Positions 1-10,871 of a stretch of DNA of 64,000 nt are shown one piece after another (positions within the stretch are counted from its first letter, which is position 1; each line of letters begins with the position of its first letter). The translations under genes and the position numbers were made by a program. Source of the stretch: Idiomarina rhizosphaerae (GTDB taxonomy: Bacteria > Pseudomonadota > Gammaproteobacteria > Enterobacterales > Alteromonadaceae); contig NZ_JAMZDE010000007.1 in the NCBI RefSeq assembly GCF_024159085.1, positions 372,001-436,000 of the forward strand. Reading direction: 5' to 3'. The notes beneath the pieces were generated by a model. The model was not told the origin of the DNA. It saw only the letters and a list, made by a program, of their open reading frames with translations, and did not search any database.

Positions 1-13
1 GGACTGGACAAAC

Positions 14-1306
14 TCAAACTCCTTTTAGGTACGCGTTAATTCTCGCTACAGTGTAAAACGAGCCGAAGCCGAAAACCAGAGCCTTGCCATCATTCATTTG
101 CCATTGCTGCGCTGCTGTAACTGCGGCTGCAAACGCCTGCTCCACCGATTCAAACGGGTAACAGGATTCTGTAGGTAATTTAGCACTGATCACCAAGTTA
201 TCCGCAGTTTCACCACGAGGTTCCGACAATGAACCAAGGTACCAGGAAAAAATCTGGGAACTCAATGCGTTAGCGACACCGGCATGGTCTTTGTCACTTA
301 ACATCCCCACAACAGCAAAAACTTTATGTTGTGGATAAAACTTATTCAAATAGCGACTGGCATAAACTGCAGCCTGAGGATTATGAGCAACATCCAACAA
401 GACTTCCGTACCATTAACGCCATGATATTGCATTCGCCCCGGCAAACTTGCCTGCGTAATACCGTCGCGAATAGCCGATAAGCTAACGGGTAACGGCAAT
501 TGTTCGATAGCCGCAATGGCTGTTGACGCATTGATAAGAGGCAGTTTGGGTAACGGTAAGTCATTCAATTGGGTGTTCTGACTACGATAACTCCAGCTTT
601 CATTGTATTCGGTGCGATGAAAGTCACGCCCGACTTGATAAAGCTTAGCCCCAATGCGCTCTGCATTTTCTGCAATACTGGCCGTTGGATTCGGTTCACC
701 GCAAATTAAAGGTTTACCCGCCCTGGCAATACCAACTTTTTCATACCCAATTTGTTCACGATTATTTCCGAGAAAAGCAATATGATCGATGCCGATGCTG
801 GTGACCACAGCCACGTCAGCGTCAACACAGTTAACGGCGTCTAACCGTCCCCCGAGGCCTACCTCAAGAATAGCGACATCCGGAGACTGGCGACCCATTA
901 ACCAAAGCGCCGCTAAAGTACCAAACTCAAAATAAGTTAATGACGTATTGTTACGAGCCTGCTCAATAGCATGAAATGCTTTAACGTGTTCGGAGTCAGG
1001 CAATTCTTGAGCATTAACCCGAACCCGCTCGCGATACTCGGTAATATGCGGGGAGGTATAAACGCCGGTAGTGTAGCCCGCCGCCTGCAGAATGGTTTCC
1101 AGATAGCAAACTGTTGAGCCTTTACCATTGGTTCCGCTAACCGTTATGACTAAAGGTGCGGGCTTTAATACGCCGGCATTAGCAGCGACTCTGGCTACAC
1201 GTTCCAGACCCATATCAATATTTTTCGGATGAAGTTTTTCGAGGTAGGTCAGCCACTCCTGCAGTGATGCTGTCACCGCAGGAGCTGATAAAGATATTTC
1301 CGCCAT
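14..1306 (-). CDS. folC: Bifunctional dihydrofolate synthase / folylpolyglutamate synthase FolC
   Basis: This cytosolic ligase adds glutamate to dihydropteroate and then extends the polyglutamate tail of folates, using ATP. The 430-residue length is normal for FolC. A Mur-ligase type P-loop (SGTNGKGST) lies near residue 57, the segment LEVGLGGRLDAVN follows near residue 145, and the C-terminal domain ends with FGFGSFYTVA. The ATG overlaps the accD stop codon as TAATG, so the two genes are probably translationally coupled, matching the accD-folC order of E. coli. Only 13 bases remain beyond its stop, so the expected next gene (a DedD-type SPOR protein in relatives) cannot be seen. Confidence 0.96.
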   Translation of the reverse strand: MAEISLSAPAVTASLQEWLTYLEKLHPKNIDMGLERVARVAANAGVLKPAPLVITVSGTNGKGSTVCYLETILQAAGYTTGVYTSPHITEYRERVRVNAQELPDSEHVKAFHAIEQARNNTSLTYFEFGTLAALWLMGRQSPDVAILEVGLGGRLDAVNCVDADVAVVTSIGIDHIAFLGNNREQIGYEKVGIARAGKPLICGEPNPTASIAENAERIGAKLYQVGRDFHRTEYNESWSYRSQNTQLNDLPLPKLPLINASTAIAAIEQLPLPVSLSAIRDGITQASLPGRMQYHGVNGTEVLLDVAHNPQAAVYASRYLNKFYPQHKVFAVVGMLSDKDHAGVANALSSQIFSWYLGSLSEPRGETADNLVISAKLPTESCYPFESVEQAFAAAVTAAQQWQMNDGKALVFGFGSFYTVARINAYLKGV

Positions 1307-2184
1307 TACTCGTTTACGCTTACTTCCGTAGCTTCGGTAGAAGGTAAGTTTTGCATTTTCGCCAACAAACGGGCAACAGTATCGCGCATATCACGACGGT
1401 CGGTAATCATGTCGATAGCCCCATGTTCCAGCAAGAACTCAGCGCGTTGAAAACCTTCCGGTAAGGTTTGACGAACCGTTTGCTCGATAACTCGAGGTCC
1501 GGCAAAACCGATGAGTGCTTTTGGTTCGGCAATATGAATATCGCCTAACATTGCCAGACTCGCAGAGACACCACCCATGGTCGGGTCGGTTAATATCGAG
1601 ATGAACGGCAGACCTTCTTCGCTCATACGGGCTAAAGCTGCAGATGTCTTGGCCATTTGCATTAACGACATCAGAGCTTCCTGCATACGGGCACCACCGG
1701 AGGCAGAGAAACAGACCAGCGGAATACGATGCTTAAGGCAAACTTCAGCAGCCAGTACAAACTTAGCCCCCACGACCGATGCCATGGAGCCGCCCATAAA
1801 GTTAAAGTCAAAAGCAACCGCAACTAAAGGAACGCCCTTTACGGTACCTTTCTCGGCAATTAATGCGTCGTTCTCGCCCGTGCTTTTTTGTGCGGCAGCA
1901 ATACGGTCTTTGTATTTTTTGGAATCTTTAAAGCGTAGAACATCTTTTGGCTCTAAATCTGTGCCTATTTCTTCGCGATTGTCTTTATCCAAAAAAATAT
2001 CTAAACGGCTGCGCCCGGTGACTCGCATGTGATGATCACACTTAGGGCAAACATTAAGACTGCGTTCTAAGTCAGCCTTATAAATAATATTGCCACAGGC
2101 CGTGCACTTACTCCACACGCCCTCTGGAACGCCACGTCTTTTGTTAATTTTTGGCTTCGCAAGAATTCTTTCTATCCAGCTCAT
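1306..2184 (-). CDS. accD: Acetyl-CoA carboxylase carboxyltransferase beta subunit AccD
   Basis: AccD is the beta half of the carboxyltransferase that moves carboxyl from biotin to acetyl-CoA, making malonyl-CoA for fatty acid synthesis. The 292 residues show the N-terminal four-cysteine zinc ribbon (C27, C30, C46, C49), followed by the crotonase-like core with [11 protein letters not shown] and [12 protein letters not shown]. The zinc ribbon is the part reported to bind nucleic acid in E. coli AccD. It is followed directly by folC with overlapping stop and start codons. The order truA - accD - folC on one strand is close to that of E. coli. Confidence 0.97.
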   Translation of the reverse strand: MSWIERILAKPKINKRRGVPEGVWSKCTACGNIIYKADLERSLNVCPKCDHHMRVTGRSRLDIFLDKDNREEIGTDLEPKDVLRFKDSKKYKDRIAAAQKSTGENDALIAEKGTVKGVPLVAVAFDFNFMGGSMASVVGAKFVLAAEVCLKHRIPLVCFSASGGARMQEALMSLMQMAKTSAALARMSEEGLPFISILTDPTMGGVSASLAMLGDIHIAEPKALIGFAGPRVIEQTVRQTLPEGFQRAEFLLEHGAIDMITDRRDMRDTVARLLAKMQNLPSTEATEVSVNE

Positions 2185-2275
2185 ACTATTCCGCCCAAAG
2201 GCTGTTATTAGTCAATTTGATGTAGCTTACATGGTACCACAAATGGGTCAAGCAAAGAGGTCATAACAGTGACTC

Positions 2276-3061
2276 TTAATCGCCTAGCCACAAAGGTCCC
2301 AGTGGAGCATCGGGTATATTATAGTGTTCCGGGTAGGTTACTGCCACCAGATAAAGTCCACCGGGTTTCGCTGTAGCAGCTGCCTTGGTGCGGTCTTTTT
2401 CTCTTAGCAGTTCGCCAATCCACTCCGGGGGCTGCAAATGCTGACCAACAACGATCAGGCTGCCGACGATATTGCGCACCATGTGGTGCAAAAAGGCGTT
2501 CGCCGAAATATCCACGATAATATAATCGCCACGGCGTTCAACGGTTAAATCGGAAACCTTACGAAACGGCGTATGCGACTGACAATGAGATGCCCGGAAG
2601 GCAGTAAAGTCGTGTTCACCGATGAGCGCCTTAGCAGCTTCTTGCATAATCTCAGCATCAAGCGGTTGATGATAATGACTGACCCCGGCTGAATGGATAC
2701 CCGGACGGAATCTGGTATTGGCAATAATATAACGGTAACGTCGCGATGTAGCGCTAAAACGGGCACTGAAATCATTATCAACTTCCTGCGCCCAACGCAC
2801 AGCAATACCGGCCGGCAAATTACTGTTCACTCCCAACGTCCAGGCTACGTCAGCTCTTGGTACCGGGACATCAAAATGCACTATCTGTGCGGTAGCATGA
2901 ACACCAGCATCCGTTCTGCCGGCACAGGTCACCTCAACAGGAGCATTCGCTATTTTACTCAAAGCCTCTTCAACACACTGTTGAACACTGGCTACTTCAC
3001 GTTGTCGTTGCCATCCATAATAACGACTGCCGTCGTATTCAAGGCATAAGGCCATTCGCAT
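2276..3061 (-). CDS. truA: tRNA pseudouridine(38-40) synthase TruA
   Basis: TruA isomerises uridines 38-40 in the anticodon stem-loop of many tRNAs to pseudouridine. The 261-residue protein carries the catalytic aspartate in the motif [11 protein letters not shown] near residue 52, plus the family segments [12 protein letters not shown] near the N terminus and [13 protein letters not shown] near residue 190. The start could be the first ATG or the ATG two codons later (MRM). It lies 11 bp downstream of fimV on the same strand, so the two are probably cotranscribed, as in several marine gammaproteobacteria. Confidence 0.96.
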   Translation of the reverse strand: MRMALCLEYDGSRYYGWQRQREVASVQQCVEEALSKIANAPVEVTCAGRTDAGVHATAQIVHFDVPVPRADVAWTLGVNSNLPAGIAVRWAQEVDNDFSARFSATSRRYRYIIANTRFRPGIHSAGVSHYHQPLDAEIMQEAAKALIGEHDFTAFRASHCQSHTPFRKVSDLTVERRGDYIIVDISANAFLHHMVRNIVGSLIVVGQHLQPPEWIGELLREKDRTKAAATAKPGGLYLVAVTYPEHYNIPDAPLGPLWLGD

Positions 3062-3072
3062 ACTACTTTATC

Positions 3073-5430
3073 CTACGAATCTAGTTTTTGTTGCAGCGTC
3101 TTAGCTTCATTTGCCAGCGCTTCATCATCACCTTCTGCTAATTGCTGAAGAATCTCCCGCGCTTCGTCCTCTTCGCCCATTTCAATATAGGCTCTGGCCA
3201 GGTCAAGCTGACCCGCCGGGTCATCATCTTGTGGAGCGCCTTCGGCATCTCCCGATTCATCATCCGGTAAAACATCTTTTACTGCCGACGACTGATAGCG
3301 ATCGCTGTCTTCGTCTTCCTCATCGGCGTCCGCCATTAAGGAGTCAATATCCACAAATTCATCGTCATCAGTTGCGCTAAACGCGTCAACATCAGTTTCG
3401 CTTTCGGTCTCGTTTTCTTCTGTAACCGATTCGTCTGCACCGGCACTGTCTTCGGCTGTATCGGAACCACCAAATAGTGACTCTAAGTCTTTATCAGCCT
3501 CATCTTCAGCCTTATCAAGTTCCGCATCGTCGTCGGGAACTTCCTCTTCAAGATCATCCAGGTCGTCCAGCGACTGCGTCAACTCATCCGACTCTTGCAG
3601 CAACTGTTCCAGATTATCCTCTTCGGAGTCTTCTTCTACAGGCTGGCTTTCCTCCTGCGAGGTTAGCTCGGTTTCTTCTTGATCGGGAGTCTCTTCTGGT
3701 TGAGCCTCATCAGCTTCAGGTTCATCTTCCGCTTCGGAGCTGTCCGTTTCTATGTTTTGAGCTTCCTCACTTTCCAACTCATCGGCTTCGCTTTCCGCAA
3801 GACCCAACTCAGCGAGAACATCATCAACCTCGCTGTCGTCAAAATCATCCGGCAGCAAATCATCACTTTCCTGGTCTGAATCAGTTTCACTTTCGTCCGG
3901 CTTATCATCAGTTTCAGGTTCATCATCGCTGTCAGCTTCTTCAGGGCTTTCTGAAGGTGCGTTGTCAGACAGAATGTCATCTATATCATCGACGTCCGCT
4001 ACTGCAGACTCTTCTTCTGTTGCTTCGTCTTCTTGCTGAATATCTTCAGAATCCGGTTCATCAACGTCAACACCTGATGACTCCGGCGACTCTTCTTCAT
4101 CGTTGACGGAAAGGTCAATTGCCTGCTCATCGTCGTCGTCGGCTTCGCCAAACAAACGGTCCAGCTCATCCTGAGACAGTTCACTAGACTCTTCGTCTTC
4201 TTCATCCGGCAGCACAGCCTGATCATCGTCATCTAAATCATCTTCTACAGCCGGTTCAGCTTCTGTTGCCGGTTTTGGCTCTTCCTTCTTGCCGTCATCT
4301 TTTCCGTCATCAAGACGAACGCTCAAATCAGCAGCTTCCGGTTCGCTCGAATTCCCGGTTAACTCGGCCTCTAACGCACTTAAGTCGTCACCTTCGTCAT
4401 CAGTGCTTTCTTCACCGTCAATATCGAATAAGCCATCCGTACTGTCGTTGGGCACATCTCCCAGCAATTCTTTATCGAGTTCAGCGGCGGCTTCTTCTTC
4501 AGTAAGCTCTTTACTAGTCTTCTCTTCCGGCTCTTCATCTTCCTCTACCGGCTTGGCTGAACGGCGTAAAAAGAAGAACACAATGAGACCGATAATGAGC
4601 AGTGCCGGTAATACTGATACAAGCAACATATTCAGCGGGCTTTGTAACCAATCAGAAAACCCGGATTCTTGCTCCAGTTCTTCTCTAGCCTGCTGTTCAA
4701 GCAGCTCTCGTTGTTGAGCTAATACCTGTTGAAACTGCACTTCCAGTTCATCGGTTTTACTCACATTATTGGCAAGCTCATCTAAACGCGACGCTAGTGC
4801 GTCGATACGCTCCTGCAGAGACTTGTTCTCATCATACATGCGCTCAACCGCCTGCATGGACTGCTGCATATCAGAGCGTAGTTCCTGAAAGTTTTGTTCC
4901 TGTCGCTGTTCAACTTCCTGAATGGTTTGTTCAGCTTTTTCCCTAGCCTGCTCAAGTAACTCCTGCTGTTCCGCGCGAGTTTTCTGAGTTTCCTGCCGAG
5001 CTTGCGAGAGTTGTTGAGACTTGGTTTTTAATTGGCTATCTACCACGACTTGCCGACGAGCCGCTTCGGGATTAACCATTTTGATTTCTTGCAAGGAAGG
5101 TATACGCAGGTAAAAGCCATTGAGCATGCGGTTCATATTACCGTCGACGAAGGCATCATCGTTCGCCTGCACAATAGCAACCATAGTCTGATACTGAGTT
5201 ACACTGGAGTGTGGCTTATAACGCCGCGCAATATCCCACAGCGTGTCGTTGCTGCTTATAGGCCCATAGCGCTCTTGGCCGATACGGACATCGGTTGCTT
5301 CTGAGCCTTTCTCGCCTTTTATAATGACACCGTCCTGCCAACCTGCTGCAGCGACAGTTATATTGCCGGACAACACCATGGCTGCCAGCGAGAAGTATCT
5401 CAGTACCTGCACTATCTTGGTTTTTCTCAT
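3073..5430 (-). CDS. fimV: FimV/HubP-like polar peptidoglycan-binding protein
   Basis: FimV/HubP proteins are inner-membrane polar organisers that influence type IV pili, chemoreceptor placement and chromosome origin anchoring. The 785 residues contain a signal peptide, a LysM-like FimV domain (YGPISSNDTLWDIARRY, about 55-110), a periplasmic coiled coil rich in Q and E (about 135-255), and one membrane span near 263-288. A very long cytoplasmic stretch made almost wholly of Asp, Glu and Ser follows, and a short TPR-like FimV C-terminal motif ends the protein (DLARAYIEMGEEDEAREIL). Several long antisense frames here are by-products of the GAN-rich acidic codons. It sits between asd and truA, the usual place for fimV. 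Confidence 0.9.
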   Translation of the reverse strand: MRKTKIVQVLRYFSLAAMVLSGNITVAAAGWQDGVIIKGEKGSEATDVRIGQERYGPISSNDTLWDIARRYKPHSSVTQYQTMVAIVQANDDAFVDGNMNRMLNGFYLRIPSLQEIKMVNPEAARRQVVVDSQLKTKSQQLSQARQETQKTRAEQQELLEQAREKAEQTIQEVEQRQEQNFQELRSDMQQSMQAVERMYDENKSLQERIDALASRLDELANNVSKTDELEVQFQQVLAQQRELLEQQAREELEQESGFSDWLQSPLNMLLVSVLPALLIIGLIVFFFLRRSAKPVEEDEEPEEKTSKELTEEEAAAELDKELLGDVPNDSTDGLFDIDGEESTDDEGDDLSALEAELTGNSSEPEAADLSVRLDDGKDDGKKEEPKPATEAEPAVEDDLDDDDQAVLPDEEDEESSELSQDELDRLFGEADDDDEQAIDLSVNDEEESPESSGVDVDEPDSEDIQQEDEATEEESAVADVDDIDDILSDNAPSESPEEADSDDEPETDDKPDESETDSDQESDDLLPDDFDDSEVDDVLAELGLAESEADELESEEAQNIETDSSEAEDEPEADEAQPEETPDQEETELTSQEESQPVEEDSEEDNLEQLLQESDELTQSLDDLDDLEEEVPDDDAELDKAEDEADKDLESLFGGSDTAEDSAGADESVTEENETESETDVDAFSATDDDEFVDIDSLMADADEEDEDSDRYQSSAVKDVLPDDESGDAEGAPQDDDPAGQLDLARAYIEMGEEDEAREILQQLAEGDDEALANEAKTLQQKLDS

Positions 5431-5509
5431 CCTTTAGTCTCTGCCCGCGCTTTGCTCTTATCTTTAACGGCGTCCGTTAAAAAAACTTTATGACATACAG
5501 CTGCTTAAA

Positions 5510-6526
5510 TTACCAGTAATCGCGAATTAAAGTTTCCGCAATTTGTATGCTGTTGGTTGCCGCGCCTTTGCGTATGTTATCCGATACAACCCATAAATTA
5601 AGTCCATTAGGGTGGCTTATATCTTCACGCACCCGCCCTACAAAGACATCGTCATTGCCAGCGGCATTTCCCACTTGAGTAGGAAAGTCCTCGCGCTGTT
5701 CCATTAAAGTAACACCTGGCGCTTCACTTAACAGCTGTTTTGCATGCTCAGCTGTAATTGGCTGTCGCGTTTCAATATGAATGGCTTCTGCGTGTCCGAA
5801 AAACACAGGAACCCTAACCGCAGTAGGATTCACCCGGATACTGGGATCATTAAATATTTTTTGAGTTTCCCACACCATTTTCATTTCTTCTTTGGTGTAG
5901 TCGTTCTCCTGAAAAACGTCTATTTGTGGAATACAGTTAAAAGCAATTTGTCGACTGAAGTTAGCAACCGTAGGCTTCTTTCCGTTTAAAAGTTCTGCGG
6001 TCTGCTTTGCCAACTCCTCCATCGCCTCTTTACCAGCACCCGATACCGACTGATAAGTACTGACATTAATACGCTCAATGCCAACCGCATCATGAATAGG
6101 TTTAAGTGCAACCATCATTTGAATGGTCGAGCAATTCGGATTAGCAATAATATTGCGGTTTCTGAAATCGGCTAGCGCCCAGGCATTAACCTCCGGCACC
6201 ACCAAAGGAATATCCGGCTCGTAGCGATATTCAGAGGTATTATCAATAACCACACAGCCTGCTTCAGCAGCTTTGGGGGCGAACTCGCGTGAAATTGAAC
6301 CGCCCGCTGAAAAGAACGCGATATCAGCATTAGACCAGTCAAACTCACCAGCATCTAACACTTCTATTTCTTCGCCGTTAAAATCGACTGTGGCGCCGGC
6401 AGAACGAGCACTTGCTAAAGGAAAAAGTTCTGCCACCGGGAATTTTCGCTCAGCTAAAATTTCTATCATTTGCTGACCCACTAAACCTGTTGCACCTAAT
6501 ACAGCAACGCGAAACCCATGTGACAT
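5510..6526 (-). CDS. asd: Aspartate-semialdehyde dehydrogenase
   Basis: This enzyme reduces aspartyl phosphate to aspartate semialdehyde, the branch point to lysine, diaminopimelate, threonine and methionine. The 338-residue protein has the N-terminal nucleotide-binding motif VLGATGLVGQQM, the catalytic cysteine in NPNCST near residue 132, and the substrate-binding segment STYQSVSGAGKEA. E. coli has the inactive homologue usg in this position next to pdxB and truA. Here the catalytic cysteine is kept, so the product is likely an active dehydrogenase as in Vibrio. A good ribosome site (AAGGAG) precedes the ATG. Confidence 0.93.
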   Translation of the reverse strand: MSHGFRVAVLGATGLVGQQMIEILAERKFPVAELFPLASARSAGATVDFNGEEIEVLDAGEFDWSNADIAFFSAGGSISREFAPKAAEAGCVVIDNTSEYRYEPDIPLVVPEVNAWALADFRNRNIIANPNCSTIQMMVALKPIHDAVGIERINVSTYQSVSGAGKEAMEELAKQTAELLNGKKPTVANFSRQIAFNCIPQIDVFQENDYTKEEMKMVWETQKIFNDPSIRVNPTAVRVPVFFGHAEAIHIETRQPITAEHAKQLLSEAPGVTLMEQREDFPTQVGNAAGNDDVFVGRVREDISHPNGLNLWVVSDNIRKGAATNSIQIAETLIRDYW

Positions 6527-6535
6527 GCTAACTCC

Positions 6536-7681
6536 TTACTTAGACAATAGCCGGGCACTAAAGCCCAACTGTAAAAACTGGATATATTGCTCGCTATTAT
6601 GGCATGTAACGACCTGATTAATGAACTCTCTGCGCGGGCTTTCTTTGCGATAATTGCGTCGTAAACTATCAAAACCTTCGGTAGTGAGACCCTGTTGTCG
6701 GAAAAGTTCATCGTCCTGGAACAAGTCGTAGTGTTCTTTTGCCCACTTATTAAGAACGTCCAGTGAGTGCAACTCACGCGCGTCACAATGACTCCAGGCG
6801 ACTGCGGGCAACACATCGGGCAAAGTTTTGCCGGCAGATTTGCCAAAATGTTCCAGCAATGCATTTGCAATCATTACCGCTCCCCCAACTTTACCTTCCA
6901 GACTGTGCCCGGCAATGTGCGGAGTCGCGATATCAACATAAGGAACCAAACCCGACAGTACCTCAGGTTCATTTTCCCAGACATCCAGCACCAGCGACGG
7001 GCGACCGCCCTGCTCGACTCGCTCCAGTAAAGCGGTGTTGTCTATAACCGCCCCCCGGCTGGCGTTAATTAATAACTGCTGCGAATGCAGTGACTGCAGT
7101 GCCGTATTTTCAAACAAATGCCGAGTCGGGAATTCGCCGTCTCGCGTCAGAGGCACATGGCAGGAGATAATATCGGCTGTTAATACACGCTGCCAATGGT
7201 CATGGACAAATTTAACGCCTTTTTTACACAGGGGCGGATCATAATAATGAACATTGAGTCCCAGAGCTTCCAGCCTTTTCCCCGCGGCTTTTCCCGTATG
7301 CCCGGCACCTACAATAGCAACATCGATTTCATCAGCTACATACTGAGGTTTGCCACTTAACCAATTGAGCACCGCACACAAAACATATTCACCAACTGAT
7401 TGCGCATTCGCCCCCGGGGCGTGAGCAAAACCAATGCCCCGCTCTTTTAGAGCCTGAATATTTATATGCTCAGTACCAATGGTTGCGGAAGCAACAAATT
7501 TAAGTTTAGGAGCTTGCTCTAAGAGAGATTCATCAACTTGAGTAACAGAACGTACGAGTAAAGCGTCAGCTTCTGCCAGCAGTTTCTGCGGAGGGATTCG
7601 TTCAGAAAAGTAGGAAAGTGTTCCCGCACCCGACAATAAGTCGGAAAGTGCGGGAATATTCTGATCGGCAACGATTTTCAT
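6536..7681 (-). CDS. pdxB: Erythronate-4-phosphate dehydrogenase PdxB
   Basis: PdxB oxidises 4-phosphoerythronate in the DXP-dependent route to pyridoxal 5-phosphate. The 381 residues show the D-2-hydroxyacid dehydrogenase fold: an N-terminal half starting MKIVADQNIP, a Rossmann motif AIVGAGHTGKAAGKRL near residue 124, the catalytic segment LINASRGAVIDN, and the C-terminal PdxB dimerisation domain ending FLQLGFSARL. It begins 21 bp after the fabB stop and ends 9 bp before the asd start, so fabB-pdxB-asd may form one transcription unit. Confidence 0.95.
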   Translation of the reverse strand: MKIVADQNIPALSDLLSGAGTLSYFSERIPPQKLLAEADALLVRSVTQVDESLLEQAPKLKFVASATIGTEHINIQALKERGIGFAHAPGANAQSVGEYVLCAVLNWLSGKPQYVADEIDVAIVGAGHTGKAAGKRLEALGLNVHYYDPPLCKKGVKFVHDHWQRVLTADIISCHVPLTRDGEFPTRHLFENTALQSLHSQQLLINASRGAVIDNTALLERVEQGGRPSLVLDVWENEPEVLSGLVPYVDIATPHIAGHSLEGKVGGAVMIANALLEHFGKSAGKTLPDVLPAVAWSHCDARELHSLDVLNKWAKEHYDLFQDDELFRQQGLTTEGFDSLRRNYRKESPRREFINQVVTCHNSEQYIQFLQLGFSARLLSK

Positions 7682-7702
7682 CGAAGTAACCGATCTTGTC
7701 GG

Positions 7703-8917
7703 TTATTCAGAGTATTGGCGCATCACTAACGATGCGTTTGTACCACCGAAACCAAAGCTATTAGACATAACCGTTCGCAGTGGTGCTTCTGTTGTCTGCT
7801 GAATAATGTTCATGCCGTCGGCTTTTTCATCCAGCTCTTCAATATTGATTGAAGGTGTAACGAAACCATTCTTAAGCATCAGCAATGAATAAATTGCTTC
7901 ATGAACACCCGCAGCACCCAAAGCGTGTCCCGTCATTGCTTTTGTCGCGCTAATCATCGGGGTTTTCTCCGGGAAAACTTCGCGAATAGCCTCTAATTCT
8001 TTAACGTCACCAACCGGTGTACTGGTACCGTGAGTATTCAGATAGTCGATTGGAGTATCCACTGTTTCCATCGCCATTTTCATGCAGCGAACGGCGCCTT
8101 CACCCGACGGAGCTACCATATCGTAACCGTCTGAAGTCGCACCATAACCAACAATTTCACCATAGATTTTGGCACCACGAGCTTTTGCCGCTTCCAGTTC
8201 TTCGATAACCAAAATACCGCCGCCGCCGGCAGGTACGAAACCATCGCGACCCTGGTCGTAAGTACGTGACGCTTTTTCAGGCGTATCATTGTACTTAGTA
8301 CTTAATGCGCCCATTGCGTCAAATTCCATGCCCAGAGTCCAGTGCAGTTCTTCACCACCGCCGGCAAAAACGCGGTCTTGTTTGCCGAACTGTATTAATT
8401 CCAGCGCATGCCCAATACAGTGAGCTGATGTTGCGCAAGCTGAGCTGATAGAATAATTAACACCTTTAATTTTAAATGGTGTTGCCAGGCAAGCTGAAGT
8501 CGTTGACGCCATGCAACGAGGTACCATGTAGGGGCCTACTTTTTTCACGCCACGTTCACGCAAAATATCAGCTGCTGCAACCTGATGCTCACCAGAAGCG
8601 CCACCGGAACCAACAACTAACCCCGTACGCGGGTGAGAGACTTGTTCTTCGGTTAAGCCTGAATCCTCGATAGCCTGCGCCATTGCGATATAGGCATAAG
8701 CGGCTGAATCGCCCATAAAACGCAGCGCTTTACGGTCAATATGGTCTTTGGGATCTAACTTAACCTCGCCCCATACCTGACAACGCAAGCCCATTTCAGC
8801 AAAAGATTCTGAACGGGTGATGCCTGATTTGCCGGTGCGTAATGATTCCAGCACTTCTTCTTGATTGTTCCCGATACTTGATACAATACCAAGTCCGGTG
8901 ATAACAGCTCTTCTCAT
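7703..8917 (-). CDS. fabB: 3-oxoacyl-ACP synthase I FabB
   Basis: FabB condenses malonyl-ACP with acyl-ACP and is needed for unsaturated fatty acid synthesis. The start chosen is the ATG at 8917, giving 404 residues beginning [10 protein letters not shown], which matches the 406-residue E. coli enzyme. The open frame extends 38 codons further upstream but that part has no family counterpart. The thiolase-fold triad is visible: Cys161 in [10 protein letters not shown] and the two histidines in [11 protein letters not shown] and [10 protein letters not shown]. It is divergent from mnmC across a 133-bp gap, the same neighbour pair as in E. coli. Confidence 0.97.
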   Translation of the reverse strand: MRRAVITGLGIVSSIGNNQEEVLESLRTGKSGITRSESFAEMGLRCQVWGEVKLDPKDHIDRKALRFMGDSAAYAYIAMAQAIEDSGLTEEQVSHPRTGLVVGSGGASGEHQVAAADILRERGVKKVGPYMVPRCMASTTSACLATPFKIKGVNYSISSACATSAHCIGHALELIQFGKQDRVFAGGGEELHWTLGMEFDAMGALSTKYNDTPEKASRTYDQGRDGFVPAGGGGILVIEELEAAKARGAKIYGEIVGYGATSDGYDMVAPSGEGAVRCMKMAMETVDTPIDYLNTHGTSTPVGDVKELEAIREVFPEKTPMISATKAMTGHALGAAGVHEAIYSLLMLKNGFVTPSINIEELDEKADGMNIIQQTTEAPLRTVMSNSFGFGGTNASLVMRQYSE

Positions 8918-9050
8918 TCTATAATCCTGTCTGACATTTCTACGTCGATATCTTACCAACGTCGTGTGTGAATGTGGTCTGCTTTGTCCACTGTTGTTCG
9001 TAAAGTTGTTATTATAGCGGTCATCAACCAATAAATCATGGGATAGCCGC

Positions 9051-10871
9051 TTGAATTCTAATTCATCTGTTCAGTTTAACGAGCAAGGCGTACCCGTTTC
9101 CACTACTTTCGATGATATTTATTTTTCTGTCGAAAGCGGTGTTGACGAAAGTCAGTACGTATTTCTGGCGCAAAACGGATTACCCCGTCGCTGGCTATCG
9201 CTACCAGCTCATTATAGCTTTACCATAGCCGAAACCGGGTTTGGTACGGGCTTGAACTTTCTTCTGACCTGGAAACAGTTCTTAGAGCAGGCGCCTGCCA
9301 GCACACGTCTCCATTTTGTCAGTTTCGAAAAATTTCCTTTATCGCGCCAGCAACTTGAACAAGCATACCAGTTACTGGAACCCATAGCGGAATTCAGTCA
9401 GTCGTTCCTGGAGCATTACCCGGCAACGGATCCCGGCTGTCATCGCATTATACTATCACAGGGCCGGGTCATTCTGGATCTGTGGATAGGCGACCTTAAT
9501 GAGCTACTCCCAGAATGGCTTCCACAGGCACAAAACCAAATTGACGCCTGGTTTCTCGACGGCTTTGCTCCGGCAAAGAACCCGGAAATGTGGCAGCCAA
9601 CACTTTTTGATGCCATGAAACAAACCGCACATAGCGAAACAACTTTTGCTACCTTTACCGCTGCCGGCAGTGTCAGAAGAGCACTACAGCAAAGCGGATT
9701 CGAAGTTCAAAAAGTAGCGGGCTTTGGTCGCAAACGAGAAATGCTCTGTGGTCACTACCATAGCGCCGAAGTTTGTCAGAAATATTACGACCGGCGTGAT
9801 GTTACCATTATTGGTGGTGGCATCAGTGCGGCATGTTCTGCGCTTGCACTGAAGCAAAGAGGCGTGAACGTCAGAGTTATTAGTGCCGGCACCGCTGACG
9901 GTGCATCCGGAAACCCTCAGGGAGCAGTTTATCCTCTGTTACACGCCGAACATACGCCGCTCAGTCGTTTCTACTGGCAGGCGTTCTCCACAGCCACCAG
10001 CTTCTACCGTAACTTTTGTGCCGACCATTGGTTTCCTGTCGGTGTTATGCAGCCGGCCTTTAACGATGACAGAGCCCGGCGTTATCAACGCATAGCCGAT
10101 AAACTTTACGCGCCAGGCACGGTACGCTATTTATCTCAGCCGGAGGCAGAACAAAAGGCAGGGGTTTCGCTGGCGGTTCCGGCGCTGCATTACCCTAAAG
10201 CCGGATGGTTACGACCGGAGGCTGTGGTCAAAAGCCTTTTAGAAACAGCACAAATTGAGCTTATTGAAGGCGAAGCTAAGGCTCTGAAGGAAACTGAAAG
10301 AGGCCGTTGGCAGATATCACTAAAGGACGGAAGTTTGCTGACCGCTGAGCGAGTTCTCATTGCCACGGGTCACCACGTCAATTCGTTATTGCCGGAGAGC
10401 GTTAAACCGCTGCCAATACAACCGGTTCGCGGACAAGTCAGTCTGGTACAAACGACACCATTATTGTCTTCGCTAAAAACGGTTTTATGTTTCAAGGGGT
10501 ATTTAGTTCCGGAAGATGACAAGCATCACTGTGTTGGCGCAACCTTTAATCGCGATAGAGAGGATTTAGAACCAACCCCGGAGGACGACGAAGAAAACCT
10601 GAAACAACTGGCTGAAAACGCGAGGCAGCCATGGGCTGAGTCTCTGCAATTAACATCTCAAAGAGTCTCGGTACGGGCTACCAGCCCCGATCACCAGCCT
10701 GTTACCGGAACGGTTGCCGAAAACTTATATGTTATTACAGCGCTTGGGTCTCGGGGCTTCACTTCTGCCCCTATTCTGGCAGAAGTGCTTGCCTGTCAGT
10801 TAACCGGAGAGTTAACGCCGTTAACTCAGGATGCTTTACGCCGCATCTCCGTTAGTCGCTTTAAGGGCTAA
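9051..10871 (+). CDS. mnmC: Bifunctional tRNA 5-methylaminomethyl-2-thiouridine biosynthesis protein MnmC
   Basis: MnmC finishes the mnm5s2U wobble modification: the C-terminal FAD domain removes the carboxymethyl group and the N-terminal SAM domain methylates the amine. The 606 residues have the methyltransferase in roughly the first 240 ([11 protein letters not shown] as SAM loop, [17 protein letters not shown]) and the oxidoreductase from about 250 with the dinucleotide motif [10 protein letters not shown]. The start is TTG: there is no in-frame ATG near it, and the first residues already match the family start. The 3' end overlaps yfcL on the other strand by 36 bp. Confidence 0.95.
   Translation: MNSNSSVQFNEQGVPVSTTFDDIYFSVESGVDESQYVFLAQNGLPRRWLSLPAHYSFTIAETGFGTGLNFLLTWKQFLEQAPASTRLHFVSFEKFPLSRQQLEQAYQLLEPIAEFSQSFLEHYPATDPGCHRIILSQGRVILDLWIGDLNELLPEWLPQAQNQIDAWFLDGFAPAKNPEMWQPTLFDAMKQTAHSETTFATFTAAGSVRRALQQSGFEVQKVAGFGRKREMLCGHYHSAEVCQKYYDRRDVTIIGGGISAACSALALKQRGVNVRVISAGTADGASGNPQGAVYPLLHAEHTPLSRFYWQAFSTATSFYRNFCADHWFPVGVMQPAFNDDRARRYQRIADKLYAPGTVRYLSQPEAEQKAGVSLAVPALHYPKAGWLRPEAVVKSLLETAQIELIEGEAKALKETERGRWQISLKDGSLLTAERVLIATGHHVNSLLPESVKPLPIQPVRGQVSLVQTTPLLSSLKTVLCFKGYLVPEDDKHHCVGATFNRDREDLEPTPEDDEENLKQLAENARQPWAESLQLTSQRVSVRATSPDHQPVTGTVAENLYVITALGSRGFTSAPILAEVLACQLTGELTPLTQDALRRISVSRFKG

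Noticed and set aside
1577..2032. 151-codon plus-strand frame inside accD
   Set aside because: It is antisense to a clear AccD, has no recognisable domain or ribosome site, and is a codon-bias shadow.
3477..4717. Several long plus-strand frames opposite fimV
   Set aside because: They arise from the repeated acidic codons of fimV, giving low-complexity Ser/Pro/His-rich products without family features.
5463..5481. Perfect eight-base inverted repeat between asd and fimV
   Set aside because: On the minus strand it is followed by AGATAAGAG, not a U run, so it is not an intrinsic terminator; no known operator is matched.
8918..9031. N-terminal extension of fabB
   Set aside because: The extra 38 residues have no counterpart in FabB proteins and reach into the divergent mnmC leader.
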